This document shows positions 6,265 through 13,808 of a stretch of 34,522 nucleotides of DNA, in pieces (the first letter of the stretch is position 1; each line of letters begins with the position of its first letter). The notes beneath the pieces were generated by a model that was not told the origin of the DNA, searched no databases, and worked only from the letters and a program-made list of their open reading frames with translations. This DNA is from Pseudomonadota bacterium (GTDB lineage: Bacteria > Pseudomonadota > Gammaproteobacteria > Xanthomonadales > Xanthomonadaceae): positions 1-34,522 of the forward strand of contig JAEWBY010000067.1 of the NCBI GenBank assembly GCA_023390905.1, given 5' to 3'. Position numbers and translations under genes: made by a program.

Positions 6265-7717
6265 ATCCCGAATCCTCGTCCTCGATGCCGACGCCGCGCG
6301 CGCCGTGCGGGTGACCGATCTGCTGGAGTTCATGGACCTGACCCCGCGCTGGGCCGCCGAGGCCGCCGACGTGGATACCGGCCGCCACCGTCCGCACGAT
6401 TTCATGGCGGTGATCGTCGGCCGCGTCGAGGATGGCGCCGCCAGCCGCGCGTTCTTCGCATGGCTGGGCAGCGTGCCGCTGCCGCCGCCGGTGCTGCTGC
6501 TGGAGGGCGAGCCGTCGTCCTTCGCCAGCGCCCATGGCCTGCATGAGGCCGGCGTGTGGCCGCTGGACACGCCGATCCGCCATGCGCAGCTGGAAGCCTG
6601 CCTGCGCCGCGCCAGCCTCAAACGCCTGGACACCGAGCACCAGGCCCAGTCCGCGCACGGCAGCGGCCCGACCGGCATCAGCCCGGCCGTCAGCCGCCTG
6701 CGCCGGCTGATCGATCAGGTGGCCGCGTTCGACACCACCGTGCTCGTGCTCGGTGAATCGGGCACCGGCAAGGAAGTGGCCGCGCGCGCCATCCACGAGA
6801 ACTCGCCGCGCCGCGATGGCCCCTTCGTGGCGATCAACTGCGGTGCGATTCCGCCGGATCTGCTGGAAAGCGAACTGTTCGGCCACGAAAAAGGCGCCTT
6901 CACCGGTGCGCTCAGTGCGCGCAAGGGCCGCTTCGAGATGGCCGAAGGCGGCACGCTGCTGCTGGACGAAATCGGCGACATGAGCCTGCCGATGCAGGTT
7001 AAGCTGCTGCGCGTGCTGCAGGAGCGCACGTTCGAGCGCGTCGGCGGCAACCAGACCATCCGTTGCAACGTGCGCGTGATCGCCGCCACCCACCGCAATC
7101 TGGAAGACCGCATCCGCGACGGCCACTTCCGCGAGGATCTGTTCTACCGCCTCAATGTCTTCCCCATCGAGATGCCCGCCCTGCGCGAGCGCCTGGACGA
7201 TCTGCCGGCGCTGGTCAGCACGCTGGCCGTGCAACTGGCGCGTACCGGCCGCGGCGAAGTGCGCTTCGCCGAGGAAACCCTGCAGGCGCTGCGCAGCTAT
7301 CCGTGGCCGGGCAACGTGCGCGAGCTGACCAATCTGGTCGAGCGCATGGCGGTGCTGCATCCGGGCGGTCTGGTGCGCGTGCACGATCTGCCCAAGCGCT
7401 ACCAGCCCGAACACCTGGCCGCCGAAGCCCAGGCCGCGCCCTCGGCGAGCGCCGCCGGGGATGTGGCCGCCGCGAGCGCGAGCGTCGCCGCCGCGCCGGC
7501 CGCCACGCCGGTCATCGATCGCCTGCCGGAAGACGGCCTGGATCTGCGCGAGCACATCGCCCGCATCGAACTGAACCTGATCCGCGATGCACTGGATCGC
7601 GCCGGCGGTGTCGTCGCCCACGCCGCGCAACTGCTCGGCCTGCGCCGCACTACGCTGGTGGAAAAACTGCGCAAGTACGGCGTGGAGCGCGAGGAATCGC
7701 TGGTGTCGGATGTTTGA
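6257..7717 (+). CDS. fleQ: Sigma-54-dependent flagellar master activator FleQ
   Basis: FleQ binds enhancer sites and uses ATP hydrolysis to open sigma-54 promoters of flagellar genes. The 486-residue product has a receiver-like N-terminal domain (about 1-120) with no Asp at the usual phosphorylation site, an AAA+ core with Walker A GESGTGKE (166-173), the sigma-54 contact loop GAFTGA (213-218) and Walker B LLLDEIGD (234-241), an Ala-rich linker (about 390-420), and a C-terminal Fis-type helix-turn-helix. P. aeruginosa FleQ binds c-di-GMP partly through an LFRS motif before Walker A and a KExxxRN motif after it. Here the first is not recognisable and the second reads KEVAARA, with Asn replaced by Ala. 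It is coupled to vemR by overlap. Confidence 0.93.
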   Translation: MSESRILVLDADAARAVRVTDLLEFMDLTPRWAAEAADVDTGRHRPHDFMAVIVGRVEDGAASRAFFAWLGSVPLPPPVLLLEGEPSSFASAHGLHEAGVWPLDTPIRHAQLEACLRRASLKRLDTEHQAQSAHGSGPTGISPAVSRLRRLIDQVAAFDTTVLVLGESGTGKEVAARAIHENSPRRDGPFVAINCGAIPPDLLESELFGHEKGAFTGALSARKGRFEMAEGGTLLLDEIGDMSLPMQVKLLRVLQERTFERVGGNQTIRCNVRVIAATHRNLEDRIRDGHFREDLFYRLNVFPIEMPALRERLDDLPALVSTLAVQLARTGRGEVRFAEETLQALRSYPWPGNVRELTNLVERMAVLHPGGLVRVHDLPKRYQPEHLAAEAQAAPSASAAGDVAAASASVAAAPAATPVIDRLPEDGLDLREHIARIELNLIRDALDRAGGVVAHAAQLLGLRRTTLVEKLRKYGVEREESLVSDV

Positions 7718-7723
7718 CGCGGG

Positions 7724-8027
7724 CCGGTAGCCGGTAGCCGGTAGCAGGTAGCCGGGAATCGGGAATTGGAAATCGGAAAATCCGCGTGCGATGCAGGAGC
7801 GGCAGCAGCCGCGACCGCGTTCCTGCCAGGTCGGTCCCGGTTTCAACAGACGCATGTCTGTCGGGCCCGCCTGCATGATTCCGATCCCGATTTCTCCGCT
7901 ACCGGCTCTCGGCCACCGATTCCCAACTCCCGATCCCCGATGCCCGATCACCGATCCCGATTTCCCGGCTACCGGCTACCGGCTCCCCGCTACCAATCCC
8001 GTCTCCCTCTCCCGTCTCCCCGCTCCC
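7724..8027. repeat. Head-to-head heptamer arrays between fleQ and fliE
   Basis: The 363-base gap between fleQ and fliE is mostly repeat. A left array (7724-7776) of units such as CGGTAGC and CGGGAAT and a long, degenerate right array (7878-8027) of the reverse complement (GCTACCG, ATTCCCG, later CCCGTCTC-like) flank a palindromic element at 7791-7876. Left and right arms can pair. The right arm runs straight into the fliE sigma-54 promoter. No gene is visible. Confidence 0.8.
7791..7876. repeat. REP-like palindromic element
   Basis: The element is bounded by ATGCAGG (7791-7797) and CCTGCAT (7870-7876). Inside are a GCGGC-AGCA-GCCGC hairpin, GCAGGA paired with TCCTGC around it, and a perfect ACAGAC-GCAT-GTCTGT hairpin (7846-7861). 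The GCAGGAGCGGC...GCCGCGACCG pattern resembles dispersed palindromes common between genes in xanthomonads and pseudomonads. There is no coding capacity. Confidence 0.55.
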
Positions 8028-8043
8028 CGGCACACATCTTGCA
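8028..8043 (+). promoter_or_regulatory. Sigma-54 promoter of fliE
   Basis: CGGCACACATCTTGCA matches TGGCACG-N4-TTGCW at 10 of 12 positions, with GG at 8029-8030 and GC at 8041-8042. The predicted start is about 8054, 27 bases before the fliE ATG. It should be activated by FleQ and RpoN2 encoded just upstream. Confidence 0.8.
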
Positions 8044-8080
8044 GCACCCCTGACAAGGAACCTTCCCGAGCCTTGCCGCC

Positions 8081-8431
8081 ATGACCGATTCCGTCAGCTC
8101 CATCCTCTCGCAGATACGCAGCTACCAGAACCAGCTGGGCAGCACGCGTGCGCTGGAGCAGGTGCCGAATCCGAATGCGGTGCAGTTCGGCCAGCCGGCC
8201 GTGCAGGCGCCGAGTTTCGGCGAGTCGTTGCAGAACGCGCTCAAGGGCGTCAACGAAGCGCAGAAGAATGCCGGCGCACTCGCGCAGGCGTTCGAACTGG
8301 GCGACCCGCGCGCGGATCTGGCGCGGGTGATGGTGGCCTCGCAGCAGTCGCAGGTGGCGTTTCGCGCGACCGTCGAAGTCCGCAACCGTCTCGTCCAGGC
8401 GTATCAGGACGTGATGAACATGCCGCTGTAA
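8081..8431 (+). CDS. fliE: Flagellar hook-basal body protein FliE
   Basis: FliE is a small periplasmic protein that links the MS ring to the proximal rod and is among the first substrates of the flagellar export gate. The 116-residue product has a disordered N-terminal half and the conserved C-terminal helical part (SFGESLQNALKGVNEAQ, then DLARVMVASQQSQVAFRATVEVRNRLVQAYQDVMNMPL), which is diagnostic of the family. The ATG at 8081 has no strong ribosome site (AAGGAA lies about 20 bases upstream), so translation may be modest. It stands first in the basal-body gene series, under its own sigma-54 promoter. Confidence 0.95.
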   Translation: MTDSVSSILSQIRSYQNQLGSTRALEQVPNPNAVQFGQPAVQAPSFGESLQNALKGVNEAQKNAGALAQAFELGDPRADLARVMVASQQSQVAFRATVEVRNRLVQAYQDVMNMPL

Positions 8432-8531
8432 GCGTCCCTCGTTCCCCTCGATAAAGCGGTTGGCCTCGAACAGACAAACGCCTGATCCACCACTCCCACC
8501 TCGTCACCCCTGATTGGCACCGGAATAGAAG
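8432..8531 (+). other. fliE-fliF gap
   Basis: This 100-base gap has no heptamer array. A TTGGCAC resembling a -24 element occurs near 8514, but no TTGC/GC lies at the proper distance, so fliF probably depends on the fliE promoter. Confidence 0.4.
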
Positions 8532-10205
8532 ATGGCCCTGACCCTCTCCAAGGAATCGCTGAAGGAATCGCTGACCGCCGAGAAGGCCGGCGCGGCGCTG
8601 ACCAGGATGGGCGATATCCCGGTGTTCAAGCAGATGGGCACGCTGCTGATGATCGCCGGCGCGGTCGCGGTCGGCCTGATGGTGTTCTTCTGGTCGCAGA
8701 AGCCGGACTACACCCCGCTCTACACCGGCCTGGACGCCAAGGCCACCGCCGAGGCCACCGATCTGCTGCGCGCGGCGCAGATCCCGTTCCAGCTCGATCA
8801 GGCCACCGGTGCGATCTCCGTACCGCAGGAAAACCTGCACGACGCACGCATGAAGCTGGCCGGCTCCGGCGTTGCCGAGAACGGCCGCCTGGGCTTTGAA
8901 CTGATGGAGCGCGATCCGGGCTTCGGCGTCAGCCAGTTCGTCGAGAACGCACGCTACCAGCACGCGCTGGAAACCGAACTGGTGCGCACCATCACCACGC
9001 TGCGCCCGGTGCGGGACGCGCGCGTGCATCTGGCCATTCCCAAGCCCAGCGCCTTCACCCGCCAGCGCGAAGTCGCCAGCGCCTCGGTGGTGCTGGACCT
9101 GCGTTCGGGTGCGATGCTGGAACGCAACCAGGTCGATGCGATCGTGCACCTGGTGTCCTCGAGCATTCCGGATCTCGCGCCCGAGCGCGTGACCGTGGTC
9201 GATCAGAGCGGCCGCATGCTGACCATCAGCGATCCCAACAGCGAAGCCGCGCTCAGCGCCGCGCAGTTCGAACGCGTGCGCAAGATGGAAACCTCGCTCA
9301 ACGAGCGCATCAAGGAACTGCTCGAACCGCTCACCGGACCGGGCCGCGTCAACGCCGAAGTGGCCGTGGACATGGACTTTTCGGTGATCGAGGAAGCGCG
9401 CGAAACCTTCGCCAACGATCCGGCCAAGGTGCGCAGCGAACAGGTCAGCCAGAACACGGTCACCAAAGGCAACGGCCCCGAGGGCGTGCCCGGCGCGACC
9501 AGCAACACCCCGCCCGGCCCCAATGCCAATGCCGCCGCGCCCAATCCCAACGCGCCGGTGGAAACGGCCAGCAGCGCGACCCGCAACTTCGAGATGGATC
9601 GCACGCTGCAGCACACGCGCCAGCCGGCCGGCCGCGTGCGCCGGGTCACCGCCGCGGTGCTGGTCGATCACATCCCGCGCGCCGGCGCCAACGGCAAGGT
9701 CACGATGGTGCCGCTCGATGCGGCCACCGTCACCCGCGTCGAGGCGCTGGTGAAGGAAGCGGTCGGCTTCGACGCCGCGCGCGGTGACTCGGTGTCGGTG
9801 ATGAACGCGCCGTTCGTGCGCGAAGCCGCGCCGGTCGAGGAAACCTCGTTCTGGGAAAGCCCGTGGCTGCACAACCCGATGGTGCGCGACATCGCGCGCT
9901 ACGGCCTGGGCGCGCTGGTGGTGATCGCCCTGCTGTTCGGCGTACTGCGCCCGGCGATGCGCCAGATCATCCAGCCCAAGCCGAAGAAGGCCGCGCCCGA
10001 GGCGATCGACGTGGATCTGCTCCACGATGGCGAAGACAACCCCGTCATCGCCGCCCTGCAGCAGGATCGCGCCGAGATCAGCGCGCCGCGCGCCCTGCCC
10101 TCCGATGCATACGAAGATCGCCTGCGCCATGCACGCGAAGCGGTGAAGACCGATTCCAAGCAGGTCGCGCAGGTGGTCAAGGATTGGGTGTCCAGCGATG
10201 ACTAA
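8532..10205 (+). CDS. fliF: Flagellar MS-ring protein FliF
   Basis: FliF builds the MS ring in the inner membrane, on which the C ring and export gate assemble. The 557-residue product has an N-terminal membrane segment (LLMIAGAVAVGLMVFFW, about 37-53), a large periplasmic part with ring-building motifs starting at YTPLYTGLDAKATAEATDLL, a Pro/Asn/Ala-rich disordered loop (about 318-350), a second membrane segment (YGLGALVVIALLFGVLRPAM, about 457-476) and a cytoplasmic tail ending in DRLRHAREAVKTDSKQVAQVVKDWVSSDD, the FliG-binding end. Its stop overlaps the fliG start by 8 bases. Length is typical. The ribosome site at the ATG is weak (AGAAG). Confidence 0.96.
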   Translation: MALTLSKESLKESLTAEKAGAALTRMGDIPVFKQMGTLLMIAGAVAVGLMVFFWSQKPDYTPLYTGLDAKATAEATDLLRAAQIPFQLDQATGAISVPQENLHDARMKLAGSGVAENGRLGFELMERDPGFGVSQFVENARYQHALETELVRTITTLRPVRDARVHLAIPKPSAFTRQREVASASVVLDLRSGAMLERNQVDAIVHLVSSSIPDLAPERVTVVDQSGRMLTISDPNSEAALSAAQFERVRKMETSLNERIKELLEPLTGPGRVNAEVAVDMDFSVIEEARETFANDPAKVRSEQVSQNTVTKGNGPEGVPGATSNTPPGPNANAAAPNPNAPVETASSATRNFEMDRTLQHTRQPAGRVRRVTAAVLVDHIPRAGANGKVTMVPLDAATVTRVEALVKEAVGFDAARGDSVSVMNAPFVREAAPVEETSFWESPWLHNPMVRDIARYGLGALVVIALLFGVLRPAMRQIIQPKPKKAAPEAIDVDLLHDGEDNPVIAALQQDRAEISAPRALPSDAYEDRLRHAREAVKTDSKQVAQVVKDWVSSDD

Positions 10206-11208
10206 TCACGCCAACGACGGGCTGACCGGCGTCCAGCGCGCGGCCGTGCTGCTGCTTTCGCTCGGCGAACAGGATGCGGCCGAAGTGCTCAAGCACATGA
10301 ACGCCAAGGAGGTGCAAAAGCTCGGCATCGCCATGGCCACCATCTCCGGCGTCAGCCGCGAGCAGGTCATGCAGGTGATGGAGAGCTTCACCCATTCGCT
10401 CGACAAGCAGACCTCGCTCGGCATGGGCACCGACGATTACGTGCGCAAGGTGCTGGTGCAGGCGCTGGGCGAAGACAAGGCCGGCAGCCTGATCGATCGC
10501 ATCCTGCTGGGCCGCAACACCACCGGCCTGGACACGCTCAAGTGGATGGACCCGCGCTCGATCGCCGATCTGGTGCGCAACGAGCATCCGCAGATCATCG
10601 CCATCGTGCTCTCGCACCTGGACGGCGACCAGGCGGCCGAAACGCTGAAGATGCTGCCCGAGCGCGCGCGTTCGGACGTGCTGCTGCGCATCGCCACGCT
10701 CGATGGCATTCCGCCCAATGCGCTCAATGAACTCAACGAGATCATGGAGCGGCAGTTCGCCGGCAACCAGAACCTCAAGTCGTCCACCATCGGCGGCATC
10801 AAGGTGGCGGCCAACATCCTCAACTTCATGGATTCCGGGCAGGACCAGACCATCCTCGGGGCGATCAACCAGATCGATGCGGACCTGGGCGCCAAGATCC
10901 AGGACCTGATGTTCGTGTTCGACAACCTGGTGGATCTGGACGATCGCGAATTGCAGGCCATGCTGCGCGAAGTGCCCAACGATCGCCTCGGCCTGGCGCT
11001 GCGCGGCGCCGATGCCAAGGTGCGCGAGAAGATCACCCGCAACATGTCCCAGCGCGCCGCGCAGATCCTGCTGGAAGACATGGAAGCGCGTGGCCCCGTG
11101 CGCCTGTCCGATGTCGAAGGCGCGCAGAAGGAAATCCTCGCCATCGTGCGCCGCCTGGCCGATCAGGGCGTCATCTCGCTCAGCGCCAACAGTGAGGAAA
11201 TGGTATGA
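10198..11208 (+). CDS. fliG: Flagellar motor switch protein FliG
   Basis: FliG forms the upper part of the C ring, contacts FliF and FliM and interacts with the stator to generate torque. The 336-residue product contains the FliG N-terminal domain, the middle-domain EHPQ motif (NEHPQIIAIVLSHLDGDQAAE, about 128-148) and the C-terminal torque helix with alternating charges (LRGADAKVREKITRNMSQRAAQILLEDMEARGP). It overlaps fliF by 8 bases and fliH by 4 (ATGA), so fliF to fliI are translated as a coupled set. Length is typical of the family. Confidence 0.97.
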   Translation: MTNHANDGLTGVQRAAVLLLSLGEQDAAEVLKHMNAKEVQKLGIAMATISGVSREQVMQVMESFTHSLDKQTSLGMGTDDYVRKVLVQALGEDKAGSLIDRILLGRNTTGLDTLKWMDPRSIADLVRNEHPQIIAIVLSHLDGDQAAETLKMLPERARSDVLLRIATLDGIPPNALNELNEIMERQFAGNQNLKSSTIGGIKVAANILNFMDSGQDQTILGAINQIDADLGAKIQDLMFVFDNLVDLDDRELQAMLREVPNDRLGLALRGADAKVREKITRNMSQRAAQILLEDMEARGPVRLSDVEGAQKEILAIVRRLADQGVISLSANSEEMV

Positions 11209-11819
11209 CCGCGCCGGTCCGCTGGATGGCCCCGCCGCTGGATTTCGTGGCGCGCCTCGAATCGTTGGAAGCCGAGGTTCCGCCGCCGCGTCCGCCGAGC
11301 CTGGAGGAAATCCAGGCGATCGAGGAAGCGGCCTATCGCGAAGGCCTGGAACGCGGCCGCGCCGAAGGCCACGCCGAGGGATTCGCGCAGGGCCAGAGCG
11401 AGGTGCGCCGGCTGACCGCGCAGATCGAGGGCATCCTGGACAATTTCTCGCGTCCGCTCGATCGCCTGGAAAACGAAGTGCTGGGCGCGCTGTCCGAGCT
11501 GGCCGTGCGCATCGCCGGCAGTCTGGTCGGCCGCGCCTACCAGGCCGATCCGACGCTGCTGGCCGATCTGGCCAGCGCCGCGCTGGATGCGGTCGGCGGC
11601 GCCAACCGCGAAGTCGAACTGCGCCTGCATCCGGATGACATCGCCGCGCTGACCCCGCTGCTTTCGATGCTGCCGTCCACGCGCCTGACCAGCGACAGTT
11701 CGCTCAGCCGTGGCGATCTGCGCGTGCATGCCGAGAGCGTGCGCATCGACGGCACGCTGGAAGCGCGCCTGCGCGGCGCGCTGGAAAACGTCCTGCAACG
11801 CGGCGGAGCGCTGGGATGA
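11205..11819 (+). CDS. fliH: Flagellar export stator protein FliH
   Basis: FliH dimers hold the export ATPase FliI and connect it to the C ring. The 204-residue product has a Pro-rich N terminus, a glycine-repeat helix of GxxxG type (YREGLERGRAEGHAEGFAQGQ, about 45-65) characteristic of FliH, and a C-terminal domain related to V-ATPase subunit E (LRLHPDDIAALTPLL, then GDLRVHAESVRIDGTLEARL). The start overlaps the fliG stop and its stop overlaps the fliI start, both as ATGA. It is cytoplasmic. Confidence 0.93.
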   Translation: MTAPVRWMAPPLDFVARLESLEAEVPPPRPPSLEEIQAIEEAAYREGLERGRAEGHAEGFAQGQSEVRRLTAQIEGILDNFSRPLDRLENEVLGALSELAVRIAGSLVGRAYQADPTLLADLASAALDAVGGANREVELRLHPDDIAALTPLLSMLPSTRLTSDSSLSRGDLRVHAESVRIDGTLEARLRGALENVLQRGGALG

Positions 11820-13204
11820 GCGCGCAACCGCTGGAATGGTTGAACGCCCGCGATCTGCGCCTGGCCGCGCGGCTGTCGCAGATCCGCCCCAACCTCGGCA
11901 GCCACGGCCTCATCCGCGAAGGCATCCTGCGCCGCGCGGTCGGCCTGACGCTGGAAGCGATCGGCTGCGAAGCGCCGATGGGCGCGACCTGCAAGGTCGA
12001 AGTGATCGACGGCGGCTGGGTCGATGCGGAAGTGGTCGGCTTCGCCGGCGAACGTACCTATCTGATGCCGAGCGCCGAACTGCACGGCCTGCTGCCGAAC
12101 GCGCGCGTGGTGCCGCTGCGCCGCCGTGGCGGCGTGGAAGTCGGCGAAGGCCTGCTCGGCCGCGTCATCGACAGCGATGGCGTGCCGCTGGACGGACGCG
12201 GCCCGATCCGCGCCGAATCGACGGTGAGCCTGTCCGGCGTGGCGATCAATCCGCTCTCGCGTGAACCGATCACCCAGCCGCTGGACGTGGGCGTGCGCGC
12301 GATCAACGCGCTGCTGCCGATCGGCCGCGGCCAGCGCGTGGGCCTGTTCGCCGGATCCGGCGTCGGCAAATCCACCCTGCTCGGCATGATGACGCGCTAC
12401 ACCGCCGCCGACGTGATCGTGGTCGGCCTGATCGGCGAGCGCGGCCGCGAAGTGCGCGACTTCGTCGAGAGCACCCTGGGGCCGGTCGGCCTGTCGCGTG
12501 CGGTCGTGGTCGCCAGTCCCGCCGATCGCCCGCCGCTGGCGCGGCTGCAGGGCGCGTATCGCGCCACCGCGATCGCCGAGTGGTTCCGCGATCAGGGCCT
12601 GAACGTATTGCTGCTGATGGATTCGCTGACCCGCTTCGCGCAGGCGCAGCGCGAGATCGGCCTGTCGGTCGGCGAGCCGCCGACCACGCGCGGTTATCCG
12701 CCCTCGGTGTTCGCACGCCTGCCCGCGCTGGTCGAGCGCGCCGGCAATGGTTCGGCCGGACGCGGATCGATCACCGCCTTCTACACCGTGCTGACCGAAG
12801 GCGACGACCCGCAGGATCCGATCGCCGACGCCGCGCGCGCGATTCTCGATGGCCACATCCTGCTCTCGCGCCGCGTCGCCGACAGCGGCCTGTATCCGGC
12901 GATCGACGTGGAATCCTCGGTCAGCCGCGTGGTCACCGAAATCGCCGACGAAACCTGGCGCGATCGCATCCGCAAGCTCAAGCGCCTGCTGTCGGCCTAC
13001 ACCAGCAACCGCGATCTGATCGCGATCGGCGCCTACCAGCGCGGCAGCGATCCGACCGTGGACGAAGCGCTGGAACGCTGGCCGGAGATCGTCGAATTCC
13101 TCGGCCAGGACGTGGCGCGCTCGGCCGATCTGGCCGACAGCCGCCAGGCGCTGGAGCAACTGGTCCAGCGATCGGCGCCGCCGATGCGCGAGGCGATCGC
13201 ATGA
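11816..13204 (+). CDS. fliI: Flagellum-specific export ATPase FliI
   Basis: FliI is the hexameric ATPase that helps unfold and deliver substrates to the flagellar export gate. The 462-residue product resembles F1 beta subunits: Walker A AGSGVGKST (179-187), the family segment VVGLIGERGREVRDF, Walker B in LNVLLLMDSLTRFAQAQREIGLSVGEPPTTRGYPPSVF, and a C-terminal helical domain. The start overlaps fliH by 4 bases. The stop is followed by a 148-base gap containing a sigma-54 promoter, so fliJ and fliK can be transcribed separately. Confidence 0.97.
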   Translation: MSAQPLEWLNARDLRLAARLSQIRPNLGSHGLIREGILRRAVGLTLEAIGCEAPMGATCKVEVIDGGWVDAEVVGFAGERTYLMPSAELHGLLPNARVVPLRRRGGVEVGEGLLGRVIDSDGVPLDGRGPIRAESTVSLSGVAINPLSREPITQPLDVGVRAINALLPIGRGQRVGLFAGSGVGKSTLLGMMTRYTAADVIVVGLIGERGREVRDFVESTLGPVGLSRAVVVASPADRPPLARLQGAYRATAIAEWFRDQGLNVLLLMDSLTRFAQAQREIGLSVGEPPTTRGYPPSVFARLPALVERAGNGSAGRGSITAFYTVLTEGDDPQDPIADAARAILDGHILLSRRVADSGLYPAIDVESSVSRVVTEIADETWRDRIRKLKRLLSAYTSNRDLIAIGAYQRGSDPTVDEALERWPEIVEFLGQDVARSADLADSRQALEQLVQRSAPPMREAIA

Positions 13205-13241
13205 GCACGCGCGCGCCGGGCATGACCCCGATTCCCGGCTC

Positions 13242-13257
13242 CGGCACGGCAGTTGCA
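13242..13257 (+). promoter_or_regulatory. Sigma-54 promoter upstream of fliJ
   Basis: CGGCACGGCAGTTGCA matches TGGCACG-N4-TTGCW at 11 of 12 positions, with GG at 13243-13244 and GC at 13255-13256. The predicted start is about 13268, leaving an 85-base leader before fliJ. A heptamer-like CCGATTCCCGGCTCCGG directly precedes and overlaps its -24 side. Confidence 0.8.
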
Positions 13258-13352
13258 TCGTGTTCCGGCAGCGGCCGCCTTGATGCCGTACGTACCCCGG
13301 CCGCGCGCGCCCCGCGCCACGGCCTTGCACCACACCCGAGCAGGTTCTGGCC

Positions 13353-13808
13353 ATGATGCAATCCCGTCGAATCGATCCCCTGCTGCGCCGCGCCCAGGAA
13401 AAGGAAGACTCGGTCGCGCGCGATCTCGCCGAACGCCAGCGCGCCCTGGCGCAGCACGAATCCCGTCTGGAGGAACTGCGCCGCTACGCCGACGAATACG
13501 CCGGCAGCCAGATGGCCGCGACCAGTCCGGCGCAACTCGCCAACCGGCGCGCCTTCCTCGAACGCCTGGACAGCGCCGTGAAGCAGCAGGCGCAGACGGT
13601 GGATCGCAGCCGCGCCAGCGTGAACATCGAACGTGATCGCCTGCTGCTGGCCAGCCGCGACAAGCAGGTGCTGGAACAGCTCGCGGCCAGCTATCGCGTG
13701 CAGGAACACCAGGTCGTCGAACGCCGCAACCAGCGCGAGATGGACGATCTCGGTGCGCGCCGGGTGCGGCTGGCGGCCACCGCCGCCGCCGAAGAGGATG
13801 GTGCGTGA
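13353..13808 (+). CDS. fliJ: Flagellar export protein FliJ
   Basis: FliJ is a coiled-coil rod that sits in the FliI hexamer, similar to the gamma subunit of F1 ATPase, and escorts chaperone-substrate complexes. The 151-residue product is almost entirely helical and charged, with FliJ-like stretches (RIDPLLRRAQEKEDSVARDLAERQRAL; later QVLEQLAASYRVQEHQVVERRNQREMDDLGARR). Two ATGs in tandem are possible starts (13353 or 13356). Its stop overlaps the fliK GTG by 4 bases. Primary sequence is weakly conserved in this family; position after fliI makes the call firm. Confidence 0.92.
   Translation: MMQSRRIDPLLRRAQEKEDSVARDLAERQRALAQHESRLEELRRYADEYAGSQMAATSPAQLANRRAFLERLDSAVKQQAQTVDRSRASVNIERDRLLLASRDKQVLEQLAASYRVQEHQVVERRNQREMDDLGARRVRLAATAAAEEDGA

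Noticed and set aside
6194..7951. Long minus-strand frame opposite fleQ
   Set aside because: Mirror frame running into the intergenic repeats; no support as a gene.
8508..8530. TTGGCAC-like -24 element before fliF
   Set aside because: No GC/TTGC at the required distance, so it is not a valid sigma-54 promoter.
8250..10130. Long minus-strand frame opposite fliE-fliF
   Set aside because: Mirror frame of fliF with Arg/His/Gly-rich composition, no ribosome site and no family pattern.
11537..13354. Long minus-strand frame opposite fliH-fliI
   Set aside because: Mirror frame of fliI; composition typical of an antisense shadow in GC-rich DNA.
13201..13356. 51-codon frame beginning at an ATGA overlap with the fliI stop
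   Set aside because: The coupling looks attractive, but the frame runs across the sigma-54 promoter of fliJ and has Ala/Arg/Pro noise composition.
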